Positions 12,274 through 23,103 of a DNA stretch of 64,000 nt are shown here, piece after piece. The DNA is taken from the NCBI GenBank assembly GCA_947034895.1, contig OX344761.1:72539839-72603838 (forward strand), written 5' to 3'. Origin of the DNA: Rhytidiadelphus loreus. Its lineage: Eukaryota > Streptophyta > Bryopsida > Hypnales > Hylocomiaceae. The notes beneath the pieces are model-generated. The model was not told the origin of the DNA and searched no databases. It was given only the letters and a program-made list of their open reading frames with translations. A program made the translations under genes and the position numbers. Each line of letters begins with the position of its first letter. The stretch's first letter is position 1.

Positions 12274-14088
12274 ATGACGTCTACTGGTTCAAACGTCGGA
12301 ATTTCTAGTGGAGCGGGTAGTAGCGGAGGACCACCGACTTGTGCATGGATATCTTTGACTTTGGAAGAGCAACTTACAAATTTTCAACGCATGGTTTGTA
12401 AACAATATTCCTATAGATTTTTTGATGCATTTTTCCGACATGTTCCTCTAGTTGTGAAGGATTTGAGAATTGATCCATGCATAGATATTGGAATTCATAT
12501 ATCTGCTCTTTGGAAAAATGATGAGTTATTATATGGAACAACTCCTCTCCATTGGGCCGTATTGATGGATGACAGAGCAATGGTACGTTACATCTTGACC
12601 TCGGGAAAGGTAGACATCAATGCTTCTATGGAAGTTTCAAAAGATACAGCCTTGCACTGTGCCTTAATTGGCAAGAACCATCATATAGTGGAAGACCTTC
12701 TTGATCACAAAGCTAATGTTGGCATCTGTAATTTTTTGAAAGAAAGTGCCCTCTACTACATGGTACAACAAAAGGATTCCATGTTTGGTACCCTTAAAAA
12801 GCTTATAGCCAACAATGTCAATATGTGTGATAGTGAAAAGAATACAACCTTGCATCATGCAACGAAGGAGGGAGCTACAGATATTGTGACATATCTTATA
12901 GATCAAAAGGTAGATGTGAACTTGCGCAATCAAGATGGATATACTCCACTTCATTATGCGGCAAAGTATGGATCTATAGATGTCATGACACATCTTTTGC
13001 ACTATAGAGCTGATGTTAATGCAATTGATAACAATGGGTGGAGTCCACTACACTTGGCAGCATACAAAGGAGCTATGAACATTGTATCACTACTTGTGGA
13101 ACACTATGCGAATGTAGAGGCTTTAGATAGAGATGGACTAAGTCCACTTCTCCTTTCTATAAGAAACCAAAAGCTTGACACATTCAATGGATTAATAGCA
13201 GTTGGTGTTGATGTTCATGTCAAAGAGAAAAGGAATAATAATGCTCTTCATTTAGCTATCCAGGCTTATAGAAGAAACCACAACATGATGGACATAGTGA
13301 AACTCCTTCGAGAGCGTAATGTTGATGCAAATGCCAAGAATTCCCAAGGATACTCGCCATTTTTTATAGCTGTGGCTGAGGGTCATATAGAGGTGGTGAA
13401 CGAACTGTTTGAAAGCAAAAACAAGATAAAGCTCATGGAAGAATGCAATGGTCAAATTGCGATCCAAATTGCATATGACTATGGCCATGAGCATATCAAA
13501 AGAGCGCTTCTAGAATGTGATGATGTGAGCCGATATGTCAATGCTCTTTATAGAGATCGACAAGTCTATGTGGATGCTGCAAATGCCATTCTTGTTGGTG
13601 CTGCCCTCATTGCTAGCGTTACATTTGCCTCCTGGCTTCAACCACCGTTGGGCTATACTACTCCCGATTTAGATCTTGCTCCTTCAAGCTCAAACATCAA
13701 CTATGTGGATGTTCAACACAATGTATCCCTACGGGCATTTTGGATATTCAATACCCTCTCATTTTACTTTGCCATTGCAACGGTGGTGTTTGGTGCTCGA
13801 AGCATATTGCCAAGGCGGCGAATGTTTATCAAGGCCATTGTAATGAAACTTCACCAAAACTTGTTGGTTACATCCATCCTTTTGGCATGTTCGGTGTTTT
13901 TTGTGATAATAGCCTTTGGAATAGCAGGGTGTATAGTTTTGACACCAACATTAAAGTTTCAATGGTACATGATAGTTCCTACCATTTTTGGAGGCTTGGT
14001 GTGTTTGGTTAGTTTAGGGTTTCTATTCAAAAGTATGGTGGAGGATAATTTAAAAAAGAAAAAAGAAACACCTCGTTTATACATTTGA
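12274..14088 (+). CDS. Ankyrin-repeat membrane protein with C-terminal PGG-type domain
   Basis: Intact single-exon reading frame of 604 residues. Residues 1-89 are a Ser/Gly-rich start and a linker. About ten ankyrin repeats follow (about 90-415), seen as TPLHWAVL, NTTLHHATKEG, YTPLHYAAKYGS and WSPLHLAAYKGA. From 435 a four-helix membrane module begins with AANAILVGAALIASVTFAS and PPLGY, the hallmark of the plant PGG domain (PF13962); further hydrophobic segments lie at about 489-508, 529-556 and 564-585. The tail KKKKE is probably cytosolic. I start at ATG 12274 because it is the first ATG in frame, has A at -3, and is conserved in the second copy. The architecture is that of the ACD6-like/ITN1-like family, whose studied members act at membranes in defence or stress signalling; the specific role here is unknown. 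Confidence 0.92.
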   Translation: MTSTGSNVGISSGAGSSGGPPTCAWISLTLEEQLTNFQRMVCKQYSYRFFDAFFRHVPLVVKDLRIDPCIDIGIHISALWKNDELLYGTTPLHWAVLMDDRAMVRYILTSGKVDINASMEVSKDTALHCALIGKNHHIVEDLLDHKANVGICNFLKESALYYMVQQKDSMFGTLKKLIANNVNMCDSEKNTTLHHATKEGATDIVTYLIDQKVDVNLRNQDGYTPLHYAAKYGSIDVMTHLLHYRADVNAIDNNGWSPLHLAAYKGAMNIVSLLVEHYANVEALDRDGLSPLLLSIRNQKLDTFNGLIAVGVDVHVKEKRNNNALHLAIQAYRRNHNMMDIVKLLRERNVDANAKNSQGYSPFFIAVAEGHIEVVNELFESKNKIKLMEECNGQIAIQIAYDYGHEHIKRALLECDDVSRYVNALYRDRQVYVDAANAILVGAALIASVTFASWLQPPLGYTTPDLDLAPSSSNINYVDVQHNVSLRAFWIFNTLSFYFAIATVVFGARSILPRRRMFIKAIVMKLHQNLLVTSILLACSVFFVIIAFGIAGCIVLTPTLKFQWYMIVPTIFGGLVCLVSLGFLFKSMVEDNLKKKKETPRLYI

Positions 14089-14788
14089 TGAAAATCTTTT
14101 GGATTTCAAGAGGATTCAAGTATAGGATTCCCTTCCAATATCTCTTTTAAATTATTTATTTTCATTTTGTCATGGCATTCTACTTTAGAGATTTTAGACG
14201 TATCTTCTTTAGTGTGAACGATTGTATGCAATTTATTTTTCCTCAAATTGCCATAAAATGATTATAAAATGATTGATTGGCCCATTGAATAATTTTATGG
14301 TTGTTTTATCATATTTGTTTTCATTTTATTTGTATCCAAATTCGATTGGGATGTCTTTAAATTTACAAGCCCAAAACTAACTAAAGGTGGCTATGGGAGA
14401 ATTTACTATAACAAAATTAGCACAAACTGTGTAGTATTTGGCTAGTGTTGGTAAGTTTACTATGTGGAGAGAGTGTTGGTGTTTTTATTGTTAAATTTTA
14501 TGTTTTTTTAACCTAATTAATTGAATCGTCAATTTTGATTAATCATTCAAACATTCAAATTCTAAAGAGGAAAATTTCACATCTGGTGACTTTTTGAAGT
14601 TAAATCTTCAAAACTAGTTTGAAGGAATTCTAGAAATAGGTGTGAAATATTGATATGGATACTTTCTACTCTTAACGCTTAACATTGTCTCCTTCATAAC
14701 ATTCTTACGACTCTCTTGACAACCCTCCCCCTTACCTTGAAGCAAAGGGATATTCCTTTTGCCAAAGACTTAATAGACTAAGGGTTAA
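14089..14788 (+). other. 3' flank of ankyrin gene 1
   Basis: No gene. From about 14400 the sequence is colinear with 38140 onward behind the second copy (for example ACAAAATTAGCACAAA and GGTGTTTTTATTGTTAAATT). No unambiguous polyadenylation signal can be singled out in this AT-rich stretch. Confidence 0.5.
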
Positions 14789-15550
14789 GGTAGTTGCAAG
14801 AAACACTTCAAGTTTTTCGTTCAAAACTGCCTTTTTTTGGCCATAGGATTGGCAATACTATGCAATACTAATTATACTACATTTTAGAAGCGACCCGACA
14901 AATTTGCACTGTTGATTGAAGACGCCTGCAAATCTACATTGTTGATTCAATACTATGTTGTACTATGCAGTACTATGGACTACTACAAAGTACTGTAGAA
15001 GCCACTGGGAGCAGGAAAATAACAGAAAAGGGGTATGTAGAGATTTTCATTTTTAGTAATTCAAAAAAAATTCAAAAAAATTCCATAAAAAAAAGCCATT
15101 TTGCTAGAGAAGACTGCGCTTGCATTACACCAAAAAATTCATGAAGGAAATTTTTTCCGTCTTCATAGCTTTTGCGCAAAGGAAGGTGACTTTGACCCCA
15201 TGTGTGCAATCGACATGATGCTATTTTCATAAAAACTCATCGTCAGCCTTTTTAGTGTTAGTAGACCTCCAGCATGTCCAATTTGTGGCTTCAAATTTGC
15301 ATTTTTGGGGTCAAAAATAGGACTAAACCCCTCCAAAATGGCCAAGGTAGACACCCAATCGGGGGCAGGTTAAAAATAGTAAACTAATTTTTTAAATTTT
15401 TTAAAAATTACTAAAGGTCTGTAACTTTAGCATCTACCTTAATTCCAATTTTCATGCCAAATGGACAAACAATGCAAAAGTTATGAGCAAAAAAACAATT
15501 TTTAAGGGCAAGGGGACAAAAAATAGGACAAGTGTTTCTTGCAATCATCC
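14789..15550. mobile_element. Non-autonomous TIR element, TTGCAAGAAA family, copy 1
   Basis: The left end GGTAGTTGCAAGAAACACTT is inverted at the right end AAGTGTTTCTTGCAATCATC. Flanks are GTTAA (14784-14788) and ATTAA (15551-15555), a probable 5-bp (or TTAA) duplication. The paralogous site in unit 2 (about 38530, AGGGTCAAGAATTCAAC) lacks the insert, so it arrived after the duplication. It is 762 bp. I do not assign a superfamily. Confidence 0.8.
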
Positions 15551-16920
15551 ATTAACAGTTCAACTATGTACTACTTGCAACACTTGCATTTTGTTGGAGG
15601 ACCACCTCATATTCTGAGGAATGCAATGGAATCCCTTAGTTAAAAATAATTTATGTTTGATGCAAACTTCAATAAAGTTATGGAACTTATATTTCTAACC
15701 AATTTGTGTTATGTACAAAACTCTTGGGCCTCAAGGGGTTAAGTTTTGAAGACAATGACATCATTGATAGTTCTTTGTAGCCTAAAGATGTGAAACATGC
15801 ATGTATATTGTTAGAATACCATTATAAGCCCATGTTGGATCTTTCTCCACAAATCCTTTTTGCACAAATATCAAATCTAGTTCCCTTCTACTAAAAATAA
15901 GACCCACCTTCCAAAATTCACAATTGGCCAATTGATATACAAAATGGTATGACTAGTTTGTACTTGGTGTTATGAATGATGTTATTGAGATTGAGGAACA
16001 TCACTCCTTGTGAAGTTACATGAAGTTTGATTTGAACAATTGTCTATCTCATACTTCATCCAAGAATTTTGCCCTCAAAACCAAATGAGACTACATAATG
16101 GAAATACTTCATGATTTTTCTAAAGCTTCTTAGCTCTTGATAGTGACAAAGTGCAATAGATCTTGTAGTTTTATCTACATGTTGGAATTTGATTGAACAT
16201 AATTCTAGATAAGAATTTTTGCCAATTGTCTTTTGAGTGAAGTAACAATTGCCTTGTGAAGAATAAACAATGTGACTATTGTTACTACCAATGCAACATT
16301 ATACTAAGCAAAAATAAAAAGTAAACCCAACTATCAGATTGCGGTTTAAGCCATATTTTCTTTCCATTTTGGAATCTTTATAAGGTAATACTTTCTTTGA
16401 TTCCCTGGCTATATTGATTTGTCCTATTAATGCATGTTACAAAATGAATTTACACATGGTTATAACTCTTTATCAATGATTATTTGTGATGATTCCTCAA
16501 CAAGAATAGCACATGGTTGTTCAACATGAATAGAATAATCTTCCCTTGCAAAAGTTATAACCACAAGTGAATTCATTTCATAATAGGTACTAAATAATGT
16601 AACAAATTAGTATAGTACACAAACCACAATCACATATCAAGGTCAACTATTTTACTACCGTAGAGAGCTTTGGTGCATTTTCTTTTTGCTCAAATAATGA
16701 ATAGAATTTCTGGAATATAAGGAGTGAAAGCATTTTATCAATTTTATTCATACTTTTCACCCTCAATTGAGCGCTTTCGCAGTCATCTTGTGTGAAAAAT
16801 GTCTACAACAAGTACTTGATGTGGGAACAATTTCTTGAGTTGTTACAACTAGGGATTTTCATAGAATGAAAAATGAGGAAGAAACAATAAAGATTATTGG
16901 TTTAATAGGATTAGGATATG
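15551..16920. repeat. Non-coding flank of the duplicated unit
   Basis: Colinear with 38530-39880 (for example GACCCACCTTC, CATCCAAGAATTTTGCCCTC, CATAATGGAAATACTT). No open frame is conserved between the two copies, so this is duplicated intergenic DNA. Confidence 0.75.
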
Positions 16921-18260
16921 ATAGAATAGGATAGAAGATAAGGAATTTACTAGTCAATTATTATTTGGAAATTTGAGTTTTTGAAAAGATTACCATATCA
17001 AAGGTCAACCTTGGAAAAACAATAATAAAGGGGAATAGTGTTAAAAGAAAAAAAAAAGGAGAAGGAAAAAATAGGAAGTAGTTTAGGGAGTTTCAAATTG
17101 TATTTTCAGACCAACTTTAAACTGTGGGAAAAATTATCAAACTACCTCAAAACTTGGTGAATGATGGAGAATTAATGGGTGTGATTGACCAACTACTTGT
17201 TGATGGTCCACTCGAGGTAAATCACTAACTTTTGCTATTTTAGTTGGATTGTTGAAAATTGCTATTAAAACAAGTAACCCAAACTAAAAGTCTAAGTCAG
17301 AGTACCTAAAGCCTATATTTCCTAAAGTTTAGGATTATAAACTTGTAGAATAGGTTTGTAACTTTCTAGAAAGATCTCACACATTCAATTTGGAACTCAA
17401 ATGAAGATGTTATAGATGGATGAAGTTTGAAGTACTGATTAGGGGTCAAACTTCATCCACTCATAACTTTCACTAGGGAAGTTCAAAATCTAAAGTTCTT
17501 TAGCAATTTGGATAGGTAAAACTAGAATCTAGAAGGAACCGGATTCAAAAGTCTAAAAATATCAAGTTGATAGAAGACGTCCCAAACCTTAAAACCAAAG
17601 AAGAAAGTAGATTAGAACCTTTTGAAGACAACCAAGTAGATACTTAGAGTTTAGATCAAATAGAAGGGACTTCAAAGAGTTGAGAACTACTTCAATCTCT
17701 TGAAAACACATAAAATTCCAAGAGTTATAGAAGGATGAAGTTTGAGTCAAGGAATGGATGAAATCTATTGAAAATTGTCCATCCAAGTCCAAACTTGGAG
17801 AATGAGTAGGAGTTAGTAACTTAAAGTCCGGGTTCAAAACTTATAACCAATTGAACTAGGGAAGGTGTTGAAAATGGTGGATGAAGTTTAGAATAACTTC
17901 TTCAAGCTTAAACTTCATCCGTCCATAACTTTGGCAAGGAAGGTCGGGTAGGAACGAATTTTACCTTTTTGCAAATGGCATAAGCTAATCTTTCACTCAA
18001 GCTTACTAAATTTAGACTATTTCATCTTCCTTCAAAATTTGCAGTGTCTTAGAAATCAAGTTGATAATAACAAATTCATTTAGCAAATGAATAGGTTTTA
18101 GTGATTGGTTCAAGTGAAAGAATAACAAAGAATTGGAAAAAAGATCCACCGCTTGGAAGACACAATGGATTGACCCCTAGGCACCCTAAGAACGAGACTA
18201 ACCACTAAAACTAAGAATCGGGTTGTGTTCGCCTATTTACCAAGGGTGGGTAAATAAGCA
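16921..18260. other. Unit-1-specific AT-rich segment with repeated hairpins
   Basis: Absent from the matching place in unit 2. It repeats the theme GGATGAAGTTT in both orientations. TGGATGAAGTTTG (17417-17429) pairs with CAAACTTCATCCA (17447-17459), and GGATGAAGTTTA (17879-17890) pairs with TAAACTTCATCC (17909-17920). No gene was recognised. Confidence 0.5.
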
Positions 18261-18758
18261 CTCACATGGTGGAATAAACAGTGCTCAATGTTGTGAATGA
18301 AATACAATTTGTGTATTAATTTGTACGTCTATGAACACAACAAGTTGATGTAAGATGTCAAAATGATACATAGAATACAACCAATTCAATGAAAATCAAC
18401 GTCTCTAGTAATGAATGGTCTTCATCCTCCTAATCCTCAAACCACTTTGTAGTTCATGTCAAGTTTTTGTCATCATCATTAGATTTCTAGGTAACCATTG
18501 AAGTTGACATGCAACAAGTGCATGTTTGCAATGAAAATCACCGAGAATAAATAACTTATGAACAAGCAAACCAAGCAATTGCTTTAAATTGTCACTATGC
18601 ACTGACAAAGAGATTATCAAGAATTCTTGGATTGGCATTTTTGGTTCACAGTGTTTCCAACAAAAAATATTTGTTTCACTGATTTATTTTCTTTGTTTAT
18701 CACATTACCTTGATTCCTTTGTTCTATGTCATACACAATATACGGTCTTCTAGAGATT
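18261..18758. repeat. Non-coding right part of duplicated unit 1
   Basis: Matches 41315-41870 (GGAATAAACA.TGCTCAATGT, then TTGTGAATGAAAT and onward). No coding potential was seen. Confidence 0.7.
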
Positions 18759-18760
18759 TA

Positions 18761-19169
18761 AGGTAGTATGCTCTAAAAGCGCCTGCCTTCTTCAAACCGC
18801 CCCTATTTTGGGGTGAAGAATGGAGACGGGCTGATCCTTAAATGAACCATTCAAGCAATTGAATGCATAAAAAAAAATTATTTTTCTATTGCAAGAGCTA
18901 ATCATTGCCTTTGATTTTTGCACATCTGTTTACAAATTGCAAGTGAACAGATTTTGGAAGACCTATAGTCACAAATAGGTGCCTATGCCCTGAATCTTTG
19001 AAAATTTATAAGTAATTCAAAAATGCTTGGAAAAATATAAAACCACTTGTGTTAATTTCCATATCCATTTTTCTTTCTCTGAAAAATGATCTAAAAATGA
19101 TTTTGTCCACATAAGCCTATAAAAAAGGCAGACCAGTTCTTAAATGGTCGCTTTTAGAGCATACTACCT
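18761..19169. mobile_element. MITE, AGGTAGTATGC family, copy 3
   Basis: Perfect 20-bp ends AGGTAGTATGCTCTAAAAGC and its inverse, with TA outside (18759-18760 and 19170-19171). It is 409 bp and the best-preserved copy here. A sequence resembling its unoccupied site is at about 50656-50690 (GGTCTTTTAGAGATTAATTA). Confidence 0.85.
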
Positions 19170-19171
19170 TA

Positions 19172-19426
19172 AAGCCTAAGCAATGCGATTAAAGAGATTA
19201 AGTTGTATCATTGAATGAACTTTTATAAGTGAAATGTTGGTGCAACCAAAATTAACTAATAAATTACCATTGCAAGCATTTTATGTTGGGGATTTTATTT
19301 TGCCATCTACTACTTTGTATGCAACTTTAATAATGGCATAAACATCTTAATGAGTTTAGTTCAACTCATATCAGTTTGTTTGCTTTTAGAAGGGGGTTGT
19401 TTTAAAAATTGACATTCTCCTTGAAG
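19172..19426. repeat. Dispersed non-coding repeat
   Basis: Resembles 50690-50830 (GCATTTTATGT.GGGGATTTTA, CCATCTACTACTTTG) and, at its right end, 52618-52660. No gene. Confidence 0.55.
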
Positions 19427-19990
19427 CTCGGGGAGTGAACTTAGTTCTACTACAACAAACCATGTGCAAACAAGTGGTTTCTAATAAACTATAATTTCAA
19501 CCTAAAATTTTGAGCATTGTTTAATAATGACTATACCTTTCTATTGCCAAAATTTTCAACTCAAATAAAATATGAAATGATTTCTAGAAGAGGTTGAAAA
19601 TGAACTAAAATGGCATGTTTTTCAACTCAAATAATTATAGAGGACACATTTAGATGACCATTGAGTCAATATTCAACTCAAAATGAGCTTTCAATAATGA
19701 GTTATTTTTAGGAATTTTTTGTTCATTTTTTAGACAATTTTTTTTCATATAATATAGGGGTGTGAAAGTTATTTTTCAATTCTACAGTGTATCTTTTTAC
19801 TTCAAAAATTTGTAAATAATTATTATTAACAAATAAAAATATCAATAATTCAAAACATAAACTTTCAAAGTAGGAAAATCTATTCATATTTTATTTATTT
19901 ATTTATATTTAAAATTCAAAAAGTAAATACAGGGTCCAAAGTTTTGTTCGCACATGCTTTCTAATTGGATACTCTAAGTGACCCCCTGAG
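19427..19990. mobile_element. hAT-type MITE, copy 1
   Basis: Inverted ends CTCGGGGAGTGAACTTAG and CTAAGTGACCCCCTGAG, flanked by the exact 8-bp duplication CCTTGAAG (19419-19426, 19991-19998). An unoccupied related site, ATTCCTTGAAGTATA, is at about 52653-52667. A 565-bp sister is at 44478-45042. The 8-bp duplication fits hAT elements. Confidence 0.88.
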
Positions 19991-20640
19991 CCTTGAAGTA
20001 TGTCTTAGTACCTTTGAATTTTGTCTGTAAGACTTGATTTCAACACTTGTTATGATATTTTCTGCTTCTAAGAAAACTAACAAAATTAAGCTTCCAAGAT
20101 CAATTTTTACAAACCTCCAAAAATTCCAAAAATTCACAAATGAGTATTTTATTTTACTTTGAAGTTGTGAGTCTCAACTCACATTTTTTCACTTATAAAT
20201 GAAGCAAATTTTAGTTTAGACTATAACCTTTTGCATTATCACATACACACATGGTGACATTTTTATATTTCTTGAGTGAATCTTTATTTGATATGAATTT
20301 TCTTCACTTTTTCTTCATAAATTTACAACAATTTCAAGTTTTCACTAAAAAATATCTGAAAATTTGATGACCTTGGAAAGATATGATTTTTCATTTAAAA
20401 AAATAAATAGTATTATTCATATATAATAATGACAATGTAGAGCATACAAAGTGAAGGATTTTGAAGTTCAGTTGATTATAAGCATTGTTAAATTTTTTCA
20501 CTTCCTAAGATAAATCTTGATAAGAACATGACTACAAGCATGCTATAATGTTTGAATAGATTTAAGTTTTTGATGCCAATCTGGTTACTGGCTTAAATGT
20601 TAATGTTTTTTTTCAAGGCGCATTGCCACAGTGAGTGAGA
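19991..20640. other. AT-rich intergenic sequence
   Basis: The first about 120 bp match 52657-52790. The rest shows nothing recognisable. Confidence 0.5.
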
Positions 20641-21059
20641 ACTCCTACATTTGTATGATACTTATTCATCGAATGCCGATCGCAATTGTTGTACTGTAGG
20701 TTAAATTGCGACCCCACTGCAACGACCTGCGACGGACGGATCGGAGTCAATGGCTACGTCCTGCTCCATGGCTTCTTAGTAATTCCCTACGCCGATTCGA
20801 CGTTCATCAAGGGGCGGGTGTTTATACGGAACAGACTGAGAAACAGACAGGATCATCTGCTTTCAGTGCTGAGGTTTTACTTAAGAAATCTCCATACCGC
20901 TACATGCGTTTGCAGCTGTGTAGATTAATACCTTGACACAGGCTTATGCCCTTGCCACGACTAATTATAAGTCAAGAGATCTTCACAAATGCTGCTTCAC
21001 TTCGCGCAGGCTCAGAGAGTGACAGGCCAAAGCTTTCAAGCCACTGCTGAGCTATAAAG
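20641..21059. repeat. Duplicated unit 2, left end (LINE target, left half)
   Basis: Matches 59630-60020 (GCCGATCGCA, GACCCCAC.GCAACGACCTG, CGACGGACGGATCGGAGT). The homology resumes at 28252 on the other side of the LINE. Small plus-strand open frames here shift between copies, so they are not called as genes. Confidence 0.75.
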
Positions 21060-21060
21060 G

Positions 21061-23103
21061 AGCTATAAATACTATATGGGAGCAAGCGCGGTGATACTCG
21101 CTCGGTGGTCACCGCTCTTTTCACCAGAGCAGGTGGACTCAGCAGCAGCCCTCACATACCCTATCTGGGTCCAGATCCAGGGGTTGGGCAAACATCTCAG
21201 GAACGAAACTTGTTTACCTATCTTGGCCGCAAAACTTGGTAGGGTTTTGAAAGTTGAAACCCTAGAATCATACCGCGCGAAGACTGCAGGGTACCGCATC
21301 AAGATCTTACGAGGGAGCATCCATGATTTACCAACGACACTCGTTATACCAGGGGAGAAGGCAGGAGAATTCACCGAGCATGGTCTCTTGTTCAGCGGCC
21401 TACCGGACTAGTGTAGGAGGTGCAGGAAATTTGGCCACATGGCCAAGCATTGCGACAAACCCAAGAATGTCAAGGAGGGCTGGCAACATCGCAACAAGAC
21501 CCAACCCCCAGTGGGGCAGGGCGATACACGAGGAAACGAAGAAGGAGCCACTGACTCGCTAAGGGGCCAAGGAGGTCGCCTCATTGACAAAACCATACAC
21601 CAAGCGAAACACCCCTCAAGTGCAGAACTCACAGGATCGCTGAGTACCAACCCCAAGCAGGCAAGACCAACAGAAGAGCTATCCAACCAATAAAGAAGGC
21701 AGGATCGTCCGACGCAGGGGAGCAGACAACACCGATCACCATCAGGGCAGCCACCAGCAAGGTCAGTCGAGCAGAGATGGATACAGAAGGAAATCCCAGC
21801 ACAAACGAGCAGCAGACAAGAAACGACAGCACAGGCCGCAATGGAGGTGGATACTGAACCCCAGAGACAGCAAGACGAAGTAGGAAGGAACGGACCTGCC
21901 CCAGGAGTCATCACGGAAGGGAATTACCCCCGTCTCACCTCCGAACCTCAAGGACTACCCGCAAAGCCGACAAGCTCCTACGCCACCATTGTGCAAAGGA
22001 AACAATGGGGCAACGACCCAGAAGAAGTAGCTGCAGGGGATTCTCACGATACACTCTCCCCAGGAACAACACCGATCGCCACAGCGCAAAACAGATACAT
22101 AGCAGATCAAGGCTCCCCGAGCCCAGGGCATGACGCTGCCGGCCTACCAAACCTCCAGATTTACCACTCTGTTAACTACTCGGAGGGGGAAAGCTAGTAC
22201 CATGGCCAGGCATCGAACAAATCTCCGCCAACATCGCTGAATGAAGCTCCCTCCAGTCCAAAAAGTGGAACTCACTCCGGGGACGAAGTAGACAGTTACG
22301 TGTGGCAGCAGGCCAAGAGCCGCAGGAAGAAGAAAACACTTCCGTTAGGTGTAACTGCCTCGCACCCGAGCCCACTCACCAACACTAGTTACCATTCCAG
22401 ATTGGTTCCAGAAGAATTCTTTCGGGCCCTCGATATCAACACGCCAAATTCGGCAACGGAATGGAACTGCAAAGTCGTCCCTCTGTATATCCGCAAGATT
22501 CCGACCCCGCAGCATGGCGAAGGACGCTTCAGTAGCTACTATTTAGCAGATGTTGCTACCACCCAGAGACGAATAGTGAGAATCATCACAATTACTAGGG
22601 ACACAACTATAAAGTCTTGGATCACAGACCAAACCAAGGACTATGTTCTGGACCAAACTGCAGAAGCTATGAGAACAGTCATGCTCCACGATCATAAGTA
22701 CTATCCCCTACGATGTTGGACTGATGCCTCTTGGTTTTACACTTGGAGCATTACTCATGCTTGTTGTCTTCTCTTTCCGTTTGTGGTAGTAGCTCAGGAC
22801 AATATTAGGGTTCAGAGACCTACCAATTACGCATGGCTACGGCTCCCCAGGAGCCTGGAGGGAATGGCGGGCTCCTACAACAAGGGAGGCATGCAACAGT
22901 ACGAAATGGAGGAATCACGTATAGATGAACTCCTTAGCACAGGGGTCATGGAGGAAGGTACTTCGCCAAGCAAGCCACCCAAGAAGAAGACCAAAGGACA
23001 CACCATACCCATTCACACGGAGATTGTGACGGGCGGGACAGGGGAAAAAGCGAGCGAGCAGGCGCAAGGTCAGCCCGCAGATTCACTTAATTTTGAATCA
23101 TGA
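21061..23103 (+). pseudogene. LINE ORF1 (gag-like, DUF4283/CCHC), 5'-truncated, three stops
   Basis: One frame runs from the insertion point to 23103. It starts inside the DUF4283-like domain (RWSPLFSPEQV, PIWVQIQGLGKHL). At 21412-21453 it has a CCHC zinc knuckle (CRRCRKFGHMAKHC), which is the RNA-binding signature of plant LINE ORF1 proteins. In-frame stops are TAG 21409-21411 (directly before the knuckle), TAA 21691-21693 and TAG 22195-22197. The middle is Gln/Pro/Ser-rich and probably disordered; the C-terminal 270 codons contain a basic RRKKK patch. The domain in front of the knuckle is incomplete because of the 5' truncation. The stop overlaps the ORF2 start (ATGA, 23100-23103). Confidence 0.9.
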
